Under the pieces are notes generated by a model, which saw only the letters and a list, made by a program, of their open reading frames with translations, searched no databases and had not been told where the DNA came from. The position numbers were made by a program, and so were the translations under genes. Shown one piece after another: positions 39,841 through 48,952 of a DNA stretch of 49,361 nt; position 1 is the first letter of the stretch, and every line of letters starts with the position of its first letter. The DNA is taken from assembly GCF_945952405.1 (NCBI RefSeq), contig NZ_CAMFIA010000026.1, positions 1 through 49,361 on the forward strand, written 5' to 3'. Source of the stretch: an uncultured Stenotrophomonas sp. (lineage in GTDB: Bacteria; Pseudomonadota; Gammaproteobacteria; Xanthomonadales; Xanthomonadaceae).

Positions 39841-41183
39841 CGTGCAGCCTCCTGCGGAACGTAGTGCACCGGTTTGTCGCGCACCACCCGGCGCATGCGC
39901 GCCACGTCGACCTCGCTCACCGCGCTGGCCTGGTTGCCCCAGCTGCTGCGGATGAAGGTGAGGATCTGCGCCAGCTGCGCGTTCGGCAGCTGCTCGAAGC
40001 CCGGCATGGTGAACGCCATGCGGTCGTGCGGGGTATGAGGCGTGCGACCGCCGATCAGGGTCACCTGCACCAGCGAGCTGGGATCATCGGCGAACACGAT
40101 CGAGTTGCCGGCCAGCGCCGGATAGACGCGGGGCATGCCGCGGCCGTCGGCGCGATGGCAGGCCTGGCAGTGCTCGGCATAGGCCAGCGCGCCGGCCACA
40201 CGGTAGTCACCGCTGCGCAGTGCTGCCGTGGTGGTGTCGGCAGCAGGTGACCACTGCGCGCTGCGGCCTTCGCGCGCCGGCAGCTGCTTCAGGTAGCGTG
40301 CCATCGCCAGCAGGTCGGCGTCGGACAGGTACTGCGTGCTGTGCTCGACCACGTCGGCCATGCCGCCAAAGGCTGCGGAGCGGTCGGTGCGGCCGGTACG
40401 CAGGAAGTCGACGATCTCGCCCTCGCTCCAGCTGGCCAGGCCGGTCGATTCGTTGCGCAGGTTCTTCGCGTACCAGCCCTCCAGTACCGAGCCGGACAGG
40501 AACTGGCGGCTGCCGTCGTCGGCCATTGCCTTTTCCTGGAAGGCCAGGCCGCGCGGCGTGTGGCAGGCGCCGCAGTGGGCCAGGCCTTCAACCAGTTCGG
40601 CGCCGCGCTGCTGGCCGGCGTCCAGCGACGGATCCGGGCTGAAGGTGCGCGGGCGTGCGAACAGCAGCTGCCACCAGGCCAGCGGCCAGCGCATGTTGGC
40701 CGGCCACGGAATCGTGCTGTCGGCGTTGCCCTGCTTCACCGGTTGTACCGAGCCCATGAAATAGGCATACAGCGCCTTGATCTCGGCATCGCTGGCGATC
40801 ACGTACGAGGCGTACGGCATCGCCGGATACAGCGGCTGGCCATCATGGCGGATGCCACGGCGCACGGCGCGTTCGAAGTCGGCGTAGTCGTAGGCACCGA
40901 TGCCGGTTTCCGGATCGGGCGTGATGTTGGTCGAGTAGATCGTGCCCATCGGCGTCTGCATGCCAAGCCCGCCGGCGAACGGCTTGCCGCCCGGAGCGGT
41001 GTGGCAGGCCGCACAGTCGGCGGCACGTGACAGGTACTGCCCCTGCGCGATCAGCGCCGGGTCGTGGATGTCGACCTGCGCCGTCTGGCGTGGCGCGAAC
41101 CAGTAGGGCGTGGTGCGGGCGATGCCGTAGGCGGCGGCCAGCGTGGCGGCCAGGGCAATGGCGAGCTTGAACGAGGTGCGCAT
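39837..41183 (-). CDS. Trihaem cytochrome c, probable electron partner
   Basis: A 448-residue cytochrome with three CxxCH sites: CAACH at 57-61, CGACH near 202-206 and CQACH near 338-342. The layout matches the AdhB/gluconate dehydrogenase cytochrome subunit type: three class I domains after an N-terminal membrane segment (about 4-20). Here no dehydrogenase flavoprotein or quinoprotein is next to it; the next gene in the same operon is the TsdA-like cytochrome, with overlapping stop and start. It likely carries electrons to the terminal oxidase or another c-type acceptor. The start at 41183 begins the signal region; upstream in-frame codons are unlikely. Confidence 0.85.
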   Translation of the reverse strand: MRTSFKLAIALAATLAAAYGIARTTPYWFAPRQTAQVDIHDPALIAQGQYLSRAADCAACHTAPGGKPFAGGLGMQTPMGTIYSTNITPDPETGIGAYDYADFERAVRRGIRHDGQPLYPAMPYASYVIASDAEIKALYAYFMGSVQPVKQGNADSTIPWPANMRWPLAWWQLLFARPRTFSPDPSLDAGQQRGAELVEGLAHCGACHTPRGLAFQEKAMADDGSRQFLSGSVLEGWYAKNLRNESTGLASWSEGEIVDFLRTGRTDRSAAFGGMADVVEHSTQYLSDADLLAMARYLKQLPAREGRSAQWSPAADTTTAALRSGDYRVAGALAYAEHCQACHRADGRGMPRVYPALAGNSIVFADDPSSLVQVTLIGGRTPHTPHDRMAFTMPGFEQLPNAQLAQILTFIRSSWGNQASAVSEVDVARMRRVVRDKPVHYVPQEAAR

Positions 41184-41367
41184 GGCGGCACTGTGGGCAT
41201 TGCCGCGCGCGCGTTCATTGATCCGGATCAATGACTGAACGGATACAGGCTGTACACCAAGCTGAATCGTTCCTGCGTTGTCATCAAGCCGTCATCCGCG
41301 CGCGATAGATGGCGGGCCTGCGCGGCGTTAACGTCGCAGCCTGTCGGATTCACCCCTTTGACGTGAT

Positions 41368-42513
41368 ATGAAGCGCCTGCTGCTGCTGTTGCTGGCGTGC
41401 GCCGGCCTGTGGCTGGCTGCATGCTCCTCCTCGATCAATGCCTCATCCACCTCGCTCGCCGATCGCCTGATCGCGCCGGGTGGCGTGTCGACCCTGCTCG
41501 ACCGTCCACGTATTGCCGCGGCCATCGCCGAGTTGCCCAACCGCCACGGCTTCGCACCGGGGCGCGATGGCGTGCCGATCTTCTGGCGCGTGTTCGATCC
41601 CGGCGACTACGGCGCACGCTACCGCTACCTGCCGCAGCGCCATGAGAATGGCCTGCCGCTGGATACCGGCCTGAGCCTGTCGGTGCCGCAGCCATTCCGT
41701 GCGCAGGCGCCGCGTGGCACCGTGGTGCTGCTGCATGGGTGGATGATGAACGGTGATTCGATGTTGCCGTGGTCACTGCAGCTGGCCGAATCCGGCTACC
41801 GCGTGGTCACCCTCGACCTGCGCAATCATGGCCAGTCAGGCTCAGGCCCGTCGGGCTACGGCACCTACGAATCGGATGATGTGGTCGATGTGATCGGCGA
41901 GCTGCGCGCACGCGGTGAAGTGACCGGGCCGCTGTACCTGTTCGGTGTGTCCTACGGTGCGGCTACTGCGGTGTTCACTGCCGACAAGCTGGGCGACCAG
42001 GTGGCCGGCGTGGTGGCGATGGAGTCATTTGCCAATGCAGGCGTGGCGATCCGCACGATGATCCCGCACCTGATGGGCTTGCAGCCGGAAGGACTGAAGG
42101 CGCAGGCGGTGGCGTCGTACGCGCGCTGGCGCTATGGCGGGCAGGACATCAACCAGGTGATCGCCGCCGCCAGCCGTCGTATCGATGTCGACCTGGACCG
42201 CGTGGACGTCGCCCGCGCGCTGGCCGATACCCGTGCCTGCGTGCTGCTGCTGCACGGGCAGGGCGACCAGCACATTCCGGTCAGTCAGGGCCGTGAGCTG
42301 GCTCAGGCCAACCCGCGCGCGCACTACATCGAGATGCGTGGCGAAGACCACATCACGTTGCCGCTGCGGCTGGACCTGCTGGCCGGGGTAGTCGATGACT
42401 GGATGGCCCGCGACGAACATCACCCGCAAAGCGCCTGCCCGGCCCCGCAGCTGCCGGCCCAGGCCGAATGGCTGGTGCACGGCACCGCCACCGCGCCCCC
42501 CGCCCGCAGCTGA
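41368..42513 (+). CDS. Lipoprotein alpha/beta hydrolase
   Basis: A 381-residue serine hydrolase anchored as a lipoprotein (LWLAAC, Cys 19). The nucleophile elbow is GVSYG (about 193-197, Ser 195), with the oxyanion region VVLLHGWMMNGDSM upstream, an Asp near 300 (LLHGQGDQHIP) and the His near 328 (RGEDHITLP). Asp after Cys at +2 is not seen (CSSS), so Lol sorting to the outer membrane is expected. The substrate is unknown; esterase or lipase activity is likely. Its stop touches a 24-bp perfect inverted repeat. Confidence 0.87.
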   Translation: MKRLLLLLLACAGLWLAACSSSINASSTSLADRLIAPGGVSTLLDRPRIAAAIAELPNRHGFAPGRDGVPIFWRVFDPGDYGARYRYLPQRHENGLPLDTGLSLSVPQPFRAQAPRGTVVLLHGWMMNGDSMLPWSLQLAESGYRVVTLDLRNHGQSGSGPSGYGTYESDDVVDVIGELRARGEVTGPLYLFGVSYGAATAVFTADKLGDQVAGVVAMESFANAGVAIRTMIPHLMGLQPEGLKAQAVASYARWRYGGQDINQVIAAASRRIDVDLDRVDVARALADTRACVLLLHGQGDQHIPVSQGRELAQANPRAHYIEMRGEDHITLPLRLDLLAGVVDDWMARDEHHPQSACPAPQLPAQAEWLVHGTATAPPARS

Positions 42514-42586
42514 AAAAAGGGGACGGAGGGGATTAAGTCGCAAATCGACAGGGCGAAAACGGCTTAATCCCCTCCGTCCCCTTTTT
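42514..42586. repeat. 73-bp perfect terminal inverted repeat element or terminator
   Basis: Arms of 24 bases (42514-42537 and 42563-42586) are exact complements, starting AAAAAGGGGACGGAGGGG. The loop holds a small nested stem GTCG-caaat-CGAC. It fills the gap between two convergent genes to within a few bases. A G/C-rich stem with A and T runs at either end could stop transcription in both directions. The perfect arms also suggest a dispersed repeat or small MITE-like unit. Confidence 0.85.
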
Positions 42587-42589
42587 CTG

Positions 42590-43729
42590 TCAGGGCAGGC
42601 GGCGTGACAGGGTGTGGGCCGAGGCGGCGACGCCGAGCAGCAGTGCGGCGACGCACAGGAAGGCGAAGCCGAGGCTGGTGGCATGGGCCAGCGCACCGAT
42701 CGCTGCCGGGCCGGCGAGGATGCCCGCATAGCCCAGCGTGGTGACGGCGGTGATGGCGATGCTCTCCGGCATCACCCGCTGCTGGCCGGCCATCGAGAAC
42801 AGCGCCGGCACGATGTTGGCGCAGCCCAGGCCAACCAGTACGTAGCCGGCCAGCGCCACCGGGAACGACGGCACCAGCGTGGCCAGGGTGAAGCCCGCCG
42901 CAGCGGTGATGCCGCCGATGACCATCGTGCGGGTGCGGCCGAGGCGCTCGACAATGCCATCGCCGAACAGGCGCATCGCGGTCATCGCCAGGGTGAACAG
43001 CGCGAAGCCGGCGCCGGCCTGGTCGCGCGGTACCTGCCTCATCTCGGCCAGGAACACCGCGCTCCAATCCAGCATCGAGCCCTCGGCGAGGAACACCACG
43101 AAGGCCAGCACGCCGATGAACAGCACCACGCCATGCGGTACTGCCAGCAGCGGCCCTTCGTGCAGGATCCGCTGCGGCCGCCAGTGCGGTGCCGACAGCA
43201 CTGCCACCAGCAGCAACGCCGCCACCGACAGCAGCGCGGCCAGCCAGAGCGGCGTGCCCAGGATCAGCAGGCCGGTCATGCAGCCAGCGCCGACGAAGCC
43301 GCCGATGCTGTAGAACGCATGGAAGCCGGACATCATCGCGCGCCCGGCGTCGCGCTCGACCGCCACCGCCTGCATGTTCACCGTGCAGTCCATCGCCCCC
43401 ACGCCGGCGCCGAACAGGAACAGGGCGGCACCCAGCGCGAGCGGCGAGGGCGCCAGCGCCAGCATCGGCAGTGCCAGCAGCACCATCGCGCAGGTTGCGA
43501 TCAGCAGTCGACGGCATCCCAGCCGTCCTGTCAATGCACCCGCCAGCGGCATCGCCAGCAGCGAGCCCAGGCCAAGGCACAGCAGCACGGCACCGAGGCT
43601 GGCATCGGACAGCCCGGCCTTGGCCTTGGCGTAGGGCACCATCGGCGCCCATGCCGCCGTGGCGAATCCGGGAATGAAGAAGGCGGCACGGGTCGCGTGC
43701 TGCTGGGCACGTGGGGATGAAGGCGTCAT
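42590..43729 (-). CDS. MFS transporter
   Basis: A 379-residue major facilitator with about 12 hydrophobic segments. The first includes FFIPGFATAAWAPMVPYAKAKAGLSDASLG, seen here in parts, resembling the YbjJ-type bacterial subgroup. The loop between helices 2 and 3 shows GALTGRLGCRRLL, the family's G-X-X-X-D/G-R-X-G-R/C-R pattern, and the motif recurs in the second half as GDGIVERLGRTRTMV. The start at 43729 (MTPSSPRAQQ) gives a normal N terminus; MAVPW at 43759 is an alternative with GGAAA upstream. The substrate is not predictable. Confidence 0.85.
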   Translation of the reverse strand: MTPSSPRAQQHATRAAFFIPGFATAAWAPMVPYAKAKAGLSDASLGAVLLCLGLGSLLAMPLAGALTGRLGCRRLLIATCAMVLLALPMLALAPSPLALGAALFLFGAGVGAMDCTVNMQAVAVERDAGRAMMSGFHAFYSIGGFVGAGCMTGLLILGTPLWLAALLSVAALLLVAVLSAPHWRPQRILHEGPLLAVPHGVVLFIGVLAFVVFLAEGSMLDWSAVFLAEMRQVPRDQAGAGFALFTLAMTAMRLFGDGIVERLGRTRTMVIGGITAAAGFTLATLVPSFPVALAGYVLVGLGCANIVPALFSMAGQQRVMPESIAITAVTTLGYAGILAGPAAIGALAHATSLGFAFLCVAALLLGVAASAHTLSRRLP

Positions 43730-43922
43730 GCGCGATGGGAAGCTCCAGGGAACCGCCATGAAAACGTTTCCAGCGAGGATCGGCAAGTGCCATGCGGAGC
43801 ATTGGGCAACGCATACGATTGCAGGGGTGAGAGTGACCCGGAGGCGTCACCAGTGATTGACGCCGCGCACGCACAGTGAGGGCACGGCCCGCATTCCGCC
43901 GGCCGCTGCCGGAGACCCGCAC

Positions 43923-44619
43923 ATGAGCACCACACCAACCATCCTCCTTGTCCATGGATTCTGGGGCGGGGCCGCACACTGGGCCAAGGTGATCCTGGAG
44001 CTGCATCGCAACGGCCATGACCGCGTGCAGGCGGTGGAACTGCCACTGACCTCGCTGGCCGACGACGCAGGACGCACCCGCGCCATGATCCGCCAGATCG
44101 ACGGGCCGGTGCTGCTGGTCGGCCACTCCTACGGTGGCGCGGTGATCAGCGAAGCCGGCAACGAGGCCAACGTGAAAGGACTGGTGTACATCGCCGCGTT
44201 CGCCCCCGATGCCGGCGAGAGCCCCGGCGGCATCACCCAAGCAGCACCTGCCGGAGGCAGCACCGAACCTGGCACCGGACAGCGATGGTTACCTGTGGCT
44301 GCGCGTGGACAAGTTCCACCAGAGCTTCTGCCAGGACCTGAGCGACGACGAGGGCCGGGTGATGGCCGTGACCCAGAAGGCGCCGCTGGCCAGCACCTTC
44401 GGCGATGCGATCAGCGATCCGGCGTGGAAGCACCGGCCGAGCTGGTACCAGCTGTCCCGCCATGACCGCATGATCGCTCCCGGCAACCAGGCGGCCATGG
44501 CTGCACGGATGCAGCCCAAGCGGCTGCTGGAACTGGATGCCAGCCATGCCTCGCTGGCCTCGAAGCCGAAGGAAGTGACCGCGCTGATCCTGGAAGCCTG
44601 CGCCGCCATCGGCGGCTGA
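43923..44619 (+). pseudogene. Alpha/beta hydrolase broken by a one-base frameshift
   Basis: The first part encodes MSTTPTILLVHGFWGGAAHW and the nucleophile elbow GHSYGG (about 67-72), then FAPDAGESPGGITQ. After about 44240 the frame is lost. The +1 shifted frame carries on with QHLPEAAPNLAPDSDGYLWL, RHDRMIAPGNQAAM and the catalytic His in LLELDASHASLASKP. The sequence CACCCAAGCAGC has one base more than the expected CAG-CAG. Without it the protein would be 231 residues, the normal size for this hydrolase family. Either the gene is newly inactive or the base is a sequencing error. The 5' part would still give a truncated protein to 44465. Confidence 0.85.
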
Positions 44620-44646
44620 GCCCGCGGCAGCGGCGCGCACGACAGG

Positions 44647-44692
44647 CGCGGCGCAGGGGAGTACACTCCTGCGCCGCGGCCGTCCGGCCGCG
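44647..44692 (+). promoter_or_regulatory. Two overlapping alternative hairpins before a receptor gene
   Basis: CGCGGCGCAGG at 44647-44657 pairs with 44668-44678. A second stem CGCGGCC at 44675-44681 pairs with GGCCGCG at 44686-44692. They share 44675-44678, so only one can form fully. It may simply be the terminator of the broken hydrolase gene. Confidence 0.4.
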
Positions 44693-44750
44693 TCCCTCTC
44701 TTCCCTCCAGCCGCCGCCAGAGGATCCCACCTGTTCGTGGAGGTCCCGTC

Positions 44751-46949
44751 GTGCTGCCTGTTGTCCGTGTTCCGTCCTCATTGCCGCGCCGCCGTGTACT
44801 GCCGCAGGCGCTTGCGCAAGGCCTGCTGATCGCCGCACTGGCCGGCAGTGGTATTGCCGCTGCGCAGTCCACCCCCGATCCGGACAAGGCGCCACCGGCG
44901 TCCGCATCACAGACCCTGCAGACGGTGCAGGTCACCGCCAACCTGCTCGGCACCATCACCGAAGGCAGTGGCGCATACACTCCGGGGACCATCGCCACCG
45001 CCACCCGCCTGGTGCTGACCCCGCGGCAGACGCCGCAGACCATCAGCGTGATCACCCGCGCGCAGATGGACGACTTCGGCCTGCATGGCATCGATGATGT
45101 GATGCGGGTGACGCCGGGCATCAGCATCGTCACCTACGACAGCGAGCGCACCGAGTACTACGCGCGTGGCTTCGCGGTGCAGAACTTCCAGTACGACGGC
45201 ATCCCGATGTCGCGCAACTCGGCGTACTCCGCCGGCAACACGCTCAGCGACACCGCCATCTACGATCGCATTGAAGTGCTCAAGGGTGCGACCGGCCTGC
45301 TGACCGGCATGGGCGATCCGGGGGCGACCATCAACCTGGTGCGCAAGAAGCCGGGCAAGGATTTCGCCGGCAGCGCCACGCTCGGTGTCGGCCGCTGGGA
45401 CGACTATCGTGCCGAGCTCGACGTGGGTGGCCCGCTGACCGCCGATGGCCGCGTGCGTGGTCGCGCGGTGGGGGCCTGGGAAGACAAGCATTCCAACCTC
45501 GATCACTACCAGCGCACCAGCAAGGTCGGCTACGCCGTGCTGGAGGCCGATCTGGGCGAGCGCACGCTGCTGTCGGTCGGTGGCGATGTGATGGACAGCG
45601 ATCCGAAGGGCTCCACCTGGGGCGGCATTCCATTGCTGGACAGCGCCGGCAACTTCAACCGCATGCCGCGCTCGTTCAACAACGGCGCGCGCTGGGCGGG
45701 CTGGCGCCAGTATGTGCGTACCGGTTTCGCCACGCTGGAGCACACCTTCGCCAACGACTGGGTGGCCAAGCTGCAGCTCAACCACCAGGTCAACGGCTAT
45801 GACGCGGCCCTGGCCGGCGCCGCCGCCGGCAACCCGGATCCGCTGACCGGCGAGGGCGTCAGCCTGTGGCTCGGCAAGTACGTCGGCAAGACCGTCAGCA
45901 ATGCTGCCGATTTCTATGTAAGCGGCCATTTCGGCCTGTTCGGCCGCGAGCATGAGCTGGTGGTCGGTGGCAGTGCATCGCGCAAGCGCTGGACCAACAC
46001 CGGCTATGGCCCGCAGCCGGGCTTCCCGGACACCGTGCCGGACTACCGCAGCTGGAGCGGCGATATTGCCGAGCCGCAGTGGCAGCGCAGCTACGACAAC
46101 AACGAAGTGACCCGTGAGAACGGCCTGTACGTGGTGGGTCGCTTCGATGTGGCGGATCCGTTGAAGCTGATCGTCGGCAGCCGCCTGGCCAGCTACCGTT
46201 CTCCGGACACCCGCGAGACCGGCGTCTACGTACCGTATGCCGGCGTGGTCTATGACCTCGGCGAGCACTATTCGGTGTATGCCAGCTACAGCACCATCTT
46301 CAAGCCGCAGGGTGAGCGTGACGAGCAGGGCAGAACCCTGGACCCGCTGGAGGGCCGCAGCTACGAGATGGGCCTGAAGGCCGAGTTCCTCGATGGCCGC
46401 TTCAATGCCAGTGCGGCGCTGTTCCAGCTTGACCAGGACAACTTCGCGCAGGCCACCAGTGGCCGCACACCGTCCGGCGACATCGCCTATCGCGCGTTGA
46501 TGGGGGTACGTACCAAGGGTTACGAGCTGGAGCTGTCCGGCCAGCTGGCCGAGGGCTGGCAGGTGCAGGGTGGTTTCGCCCACAAGATCGCCCGCCAGGC
46601 GGGCACCAAGGTGTCGACGCTGGAGCCGGAAAACCAGTTCAGCCTGCATACCAGCTACCGCCTGCGCGGCGCCTGGGAAAAGCTGACGCTGGGTGGCGGC
46701 GCACGCTGGCAGGACTCGACCTTCGGCGACATCACCGATCCGGCCAGCAAGGCGACGGTGGTGCATCGCACCGAGCCGTACTGGCTGCTGGATGCGATGG
46801 CGCGCTACCAGTTCAATGATCGCCTGTCGGCCACGATCAACGTCAACAACCTGCTCGACAAGCGCTACTACACCATCTTCAACTGGTACAGCACCTATAC
46901 CTGGGGCGAGCCGCGCAACGTGCGGCTGAGCTTGAACTACAGGTTCTGA
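44751..46949 (+). CDS. TonB-dependent siderophore receptor
   Basis: A 732-residue receptor of the FhuE/FpvA group. The signal region runs through LIAALAGSGIAAAQ (end near 38). The TonB box is near LQTVQVTANLLG; the plug carries LTPRQTPQTISVITRAQMDD and YYARGFAVQNFQYDGIPM, and the barrel begins after GDPGATINLVRKKPG. The C terminus PRNVRLSLNYRF ends in the aromatic residue expected for outer-membrane assembly. No STN domain is present and no Fur box is evident upstream. The start is GTG at 44751; GGAGG lies ten bases before it. A SMAG inverted pair follows the stop. Confidence 0.9.
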   Translation: MLPVVRVPSSLPRRRVLPQALAQGLLIAALAGSGIAAAQSTPDPDKAPPASASQTLQTVQVTANLLGTITEGSGAYTPGTIATATRLVLTPRQTPQTISVITRAQMDDFGLHGIDDVMRVTPGISIVTYDSERTEYYARGFAVQNFQYDGIPMSRNSAYSAGNTLSDTAIYDRIEVLKGATGLLTGMGDPGATINLVRKKPGKDFAGSATLGVGRWDDYRAELDVGGPLTADGRVRGRAVGAWEDKHSNLDHYQRTSKVGYAVLEADLGERTLLSVGGDVMDSDPKGSTWGGIPLLDSAGNFNRMPRSFNNGARWAGWRQYVRTGFATLEHTFANDWVAKLQLNHQVNGYDAALAGAAAGNPDPLTGEGVSLWLGKYVGKTVSNAADFYVSGHFGLFGREHELVVGGSASRKRWTNTGYGPQPGFPDTVPDYRSWSGDIAEPQWQRSYDNNEVTRENGLYVVGRFDVADPLKLIVGSRLASYRSPDTRETGVYVPYAGVVYDLGEHYSVYASYSTIFKPQGERDEQGRTLDPLEGRSYEMGLKAEFLDGRFNASAALFQLDQDNFAQATSGRTPSGDIAYRALMGVRTKGYELELSGQLAEGWQVQGGFAHKIARQAGTKVSTLEPENQFSLHTSYRLRGAWEKLTLGGGARWQDSTFGDITDPASKATVVHRTEPYWLLDAMARYQFNDRLSATINVNNLLDKRYYTIFNWYSTYTWGEPRNVRLSLNYRF

Positions 46950-46957
46950 TGCGGGTC

Positions 46958-47023
46958 TTGTAGAGCCGAGCCCACGCTCGCCTGGCTGTCAAACCGCAGC
47001 CGAGCATGGGCTCGGCTCTACAA
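46958..47023. repeat. Inverted SMAG pair (17-bp perfect outer arms)
   Basis: TTGTAGAGCCGAGCCCA at 46958-46974 is exactly complementary to 47007-47023. It lies between the convergent receptor and pirin genes and just before the pirin terminator. Confidence 0.85.
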
Positions 47024-47025
47024 AT

Positions 47026-47057
47026 ACGCCCGCGATGCGCTGCGGCATCGCGGGCGT
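47026..47057 (-). terminator. Terminator-like hairpin of the pirin gene
   Basis: ACGCCCGCGATGC at 47026-47038 pairs perfectly with GCATCGCGGGCGT at 47045-47057. It begins six bases beyond the pirin stop codon on the minus strand. There is no long T run. Confidence 0.7.
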
Positions 47058-47062
47058 TGTGG

Positions 47063-47764
47063 TTACAGCGGCAGGTCGAACACCAGTACTTCGGCATCGT
47101 TGCCGTTCTCCAGGGTCAGCTGCGCTTCGTCGCTGACCTGCAGCGCATCACCGGCTTCCAGGGTGATGCCATTGACCTGCAGCTGGCCACGAGCCACCTG
47201 CACATAGGCGCCACGACCGGTGCCGAGCGCGTGGTGCAGCTTCTGGCCGCCATCGAGGATGGTGGCGAAGATGCGGGCATCCTGGTGGATGCGCAGCGAA
47301 CCATCGGCGCCATCCGGCGAGGCGATCAGGCGCAGCTGGCCGCGCTTGCTGTCCGGGGTGAAGTGGGTCTCCTCGTAGGACGGGGTGATGTTCTCGCTGT
47401 CCGGGAAGATCCAGATCTGCAGGAAGTGCACCGTTTCGTCGGCCGAGTGGTTGAACTCGCTGTGGGTGACGCCGCTGCCGGCACTCATGCGCTGCACGTC
47501 GCCGTAGCGCAGCACCGAACCGGTACCCATCGAGTCCTTGTGCTCCAGTGCGCCGCCCAGCACATAGGAAATGATCTCCATGTTGCTGTGGCCGTGGGTA
47601 CCGAAGCCCTGGCCGCCGATCACCTTGTCTTCGTTGATCACCCGCAGCGGGCCGAAGCTGACGTAACGGGGATCGTAGTAGCTGGCAAAGGAGAAGGTGT
47701 GGCGCGAGGACAGCCAGCCATGCTCGGCCAGGCCACGGGTAGCGCTCTTGCGGATCTGCAGCAT
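47063..47764 (-). CDS. Pirin family protein (possible quercetin 2,3-dioxygenase)
   Basis: A 233-residue bicupin of the pirin family (YhhW-like). The metal ligands H57, H59 (GTHGHSNME), H101 and E103 (GVTHSEF) sit at the same positions as in E. coli YhhW. Some members open the flavonol ring of quercetin; others act as regulators. Divergent from a LysR-type regulator across 140 bases, a common arrangement in which the regulator controls the pirin gene in response to phenolic or oxidative stress. AAGGAG precedes the ATG. Confidence 0.93.
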   Translation of the reverse strand: MLQIRKSATRGLAEHGWLSSRHTFSFASYYDPRYVSFGPLRVINEDKVIGGQGFGTHGHSNMEIISYVLGGALEHKDSMGTGSVLRYGDVQRMSAGSGVTHSEFNHSADETVHFLQIWIFPDSENITPSYEETHFTPDSKRGQLRLIASPDGADGSLRIHQDARIFATILDGGQKLHHALGTGRGAYVQVARGQLQVNGITLEAGDALQVSDEAQLTLENGNDAEVLVFDLPL

Positions 47765-47841
47765 GATGGAATCTCCTTGTTCGATGGTTTCGATGGGGCG
47801 GGGTGGGCCGGTAGCCGCTGTGTTTCCCCGTTGAAGAGAAG

Positions 47842-47904
47842 TATCCGCTTGCGCCCTGGGTTTGAAAAACGGATAGTTTTGACAGCCATCATCGAAAAAT
47901 TCGA
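47842..47904. promoter_or_regulatory. Candidate LysR operators in the pirin/LysR gap
   Basis: TATCCG at 47842-47847 and CGGATA at 47870-47875 are inverted. AAAAC-GGATA-GTTTT lies at 47866-47880 and TCGAA-AAA-TTCGA at 47892-47904, immediately before the LysR start. The last could serve autoregulation. These are dyads seen by eye, not proven sites. Confidence 0.45.
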
Positions 47905-48825
47905 ATGCTCAAGCTCAGCCTCGATGCCCTGCAGATCCTGGATGCCATCGACCGCCGGGGCTCGTTTGCCGGCGCCGGCAAGGCCCTGCACAAAGTGCCT
48001 TCGACCATCTCCTACACCGTGGCCAAGCTGGAGGAGGACCTGGGCGTACAGCTGTTCGACCGGGTCGGTCCGCGCGCCGAACCCACCGAAGCCGGCCGGG
48101 CCCTGCTCGACGAAGGCCGGCACCTGCTGCGGGCGGCCCGTGAACTGGAGCTGCGGGTGCGCCGGGTGGCGTCCGGCTGGGAGACCGAACTGACCCTGGC
48201 GGTGGATTCGGTGTTCCCGACCTGGCTGCTGGGGCCGGATATTGCCGCATTCCGTGAGGCCGAGGCGCCGACCCGGCTGCGGCTGATCGGCGAGGCGCTT
48301 TCAGGCACCTGGGAGGCGCTGCTTGATCGGCGTGCCGATCTGCTGGTTGGTGCACCGGGCGAGGGTCCCAGTGGCGGCGGCTACGTGGTTGAGCCGCTGG
48401 GCACGGTGGAATTCGTGTTTGCGGTCGCACCCGATCATCCGCTGGCCGCGGTGCCGGGGGTGCTCGGTCGCGAGCAGCTGGTCGAGCATTGCGCCATCGC
48501 CGTCTCCGATTCGGCGCGCCGGCTGTTGCCGCGCACGGTCGGCCTGCTGATGGGGCAGGAGATGCTGACCGTGCCGGACATGGCCAGCAAGCTGAAGTTG
48601 CAGTGTGAGGGCGTGGGCTTCGGCTTTCTGCCAGAGCCCTGCGCGCGCGCGGCGGTGGCGCGTGGCCAGCTGGTGATACGCGAGGTGGAGGAGCACAAGC
48701 CGGAAGAAACGTTCTGGCTGGCCTGGCGCACCGGCGAGGATGGCGCGGCCCTGCGCTGGTGGCGCGAGCGCCTGCGCAGGCCGGAGCTGCTGTCGCAGTG
48801 GTGGCAGGCAATGGCAAGGGGGTAG
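47905..48825 (+). CDS. LysR family transcriptional regulator
   Basis: A 306-residue LysR protein. The N-terminal winged helix-turn-helix (residues 1-60) shows ALQILDAIDRRGSFAGAGKA, then LHKVPSTISYTVAKLEEDLG and LFDRVGPRAEPTEAG, the usual pattern. The C-terminal half is a periplasmic-binding-like effector domain (from about residue 90, TELTLAVDSVFPTWLL). It resembles the YhaJ/DmlR-like group. Divergent transcription from the pirin gene suggests that it controls that gene. No Shine-Dalgarno sequence precedes the ATG. Confidence 0.92.
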   Translation: MLKLSLDALQILDAIDRRGSFAGAGKALHKVPSTISYTVAKLEEDLGVQLFDRVGPRAEPTEAGRALLDEGRHLLRAARELELRVRRVASGWETELTLAVDSVFPTWLLGPDIAAFREAEAPTRLRLIGEALSGTWEALLDRRADLLVGAPGEGPSGGGYVVEPLGTVEFVFAVAPDHPLAAVPGVLGREQLVEHCAIAVSDSARRLLPRTVGLLMGQEMLTVPDMASKLKLQCEGVGFGFLPEPCARAAVARGQLVIREVEEHKPEETFWLAWRTGEDGAALRWWRERLRRPELLSQWWQAMARG

Positions 48826-48952
48826 GGGTACGGCAGGGCTGCGCCCTGCACCCGCTACGAGCTGGAGCAACAGCAACAGCAACAGCAGAAGCTGGTTTGC
48901 TGTGGGGACCCACCCCGCCTTCGACAGATCTCCGCAAACGGTCTGCACGTCT

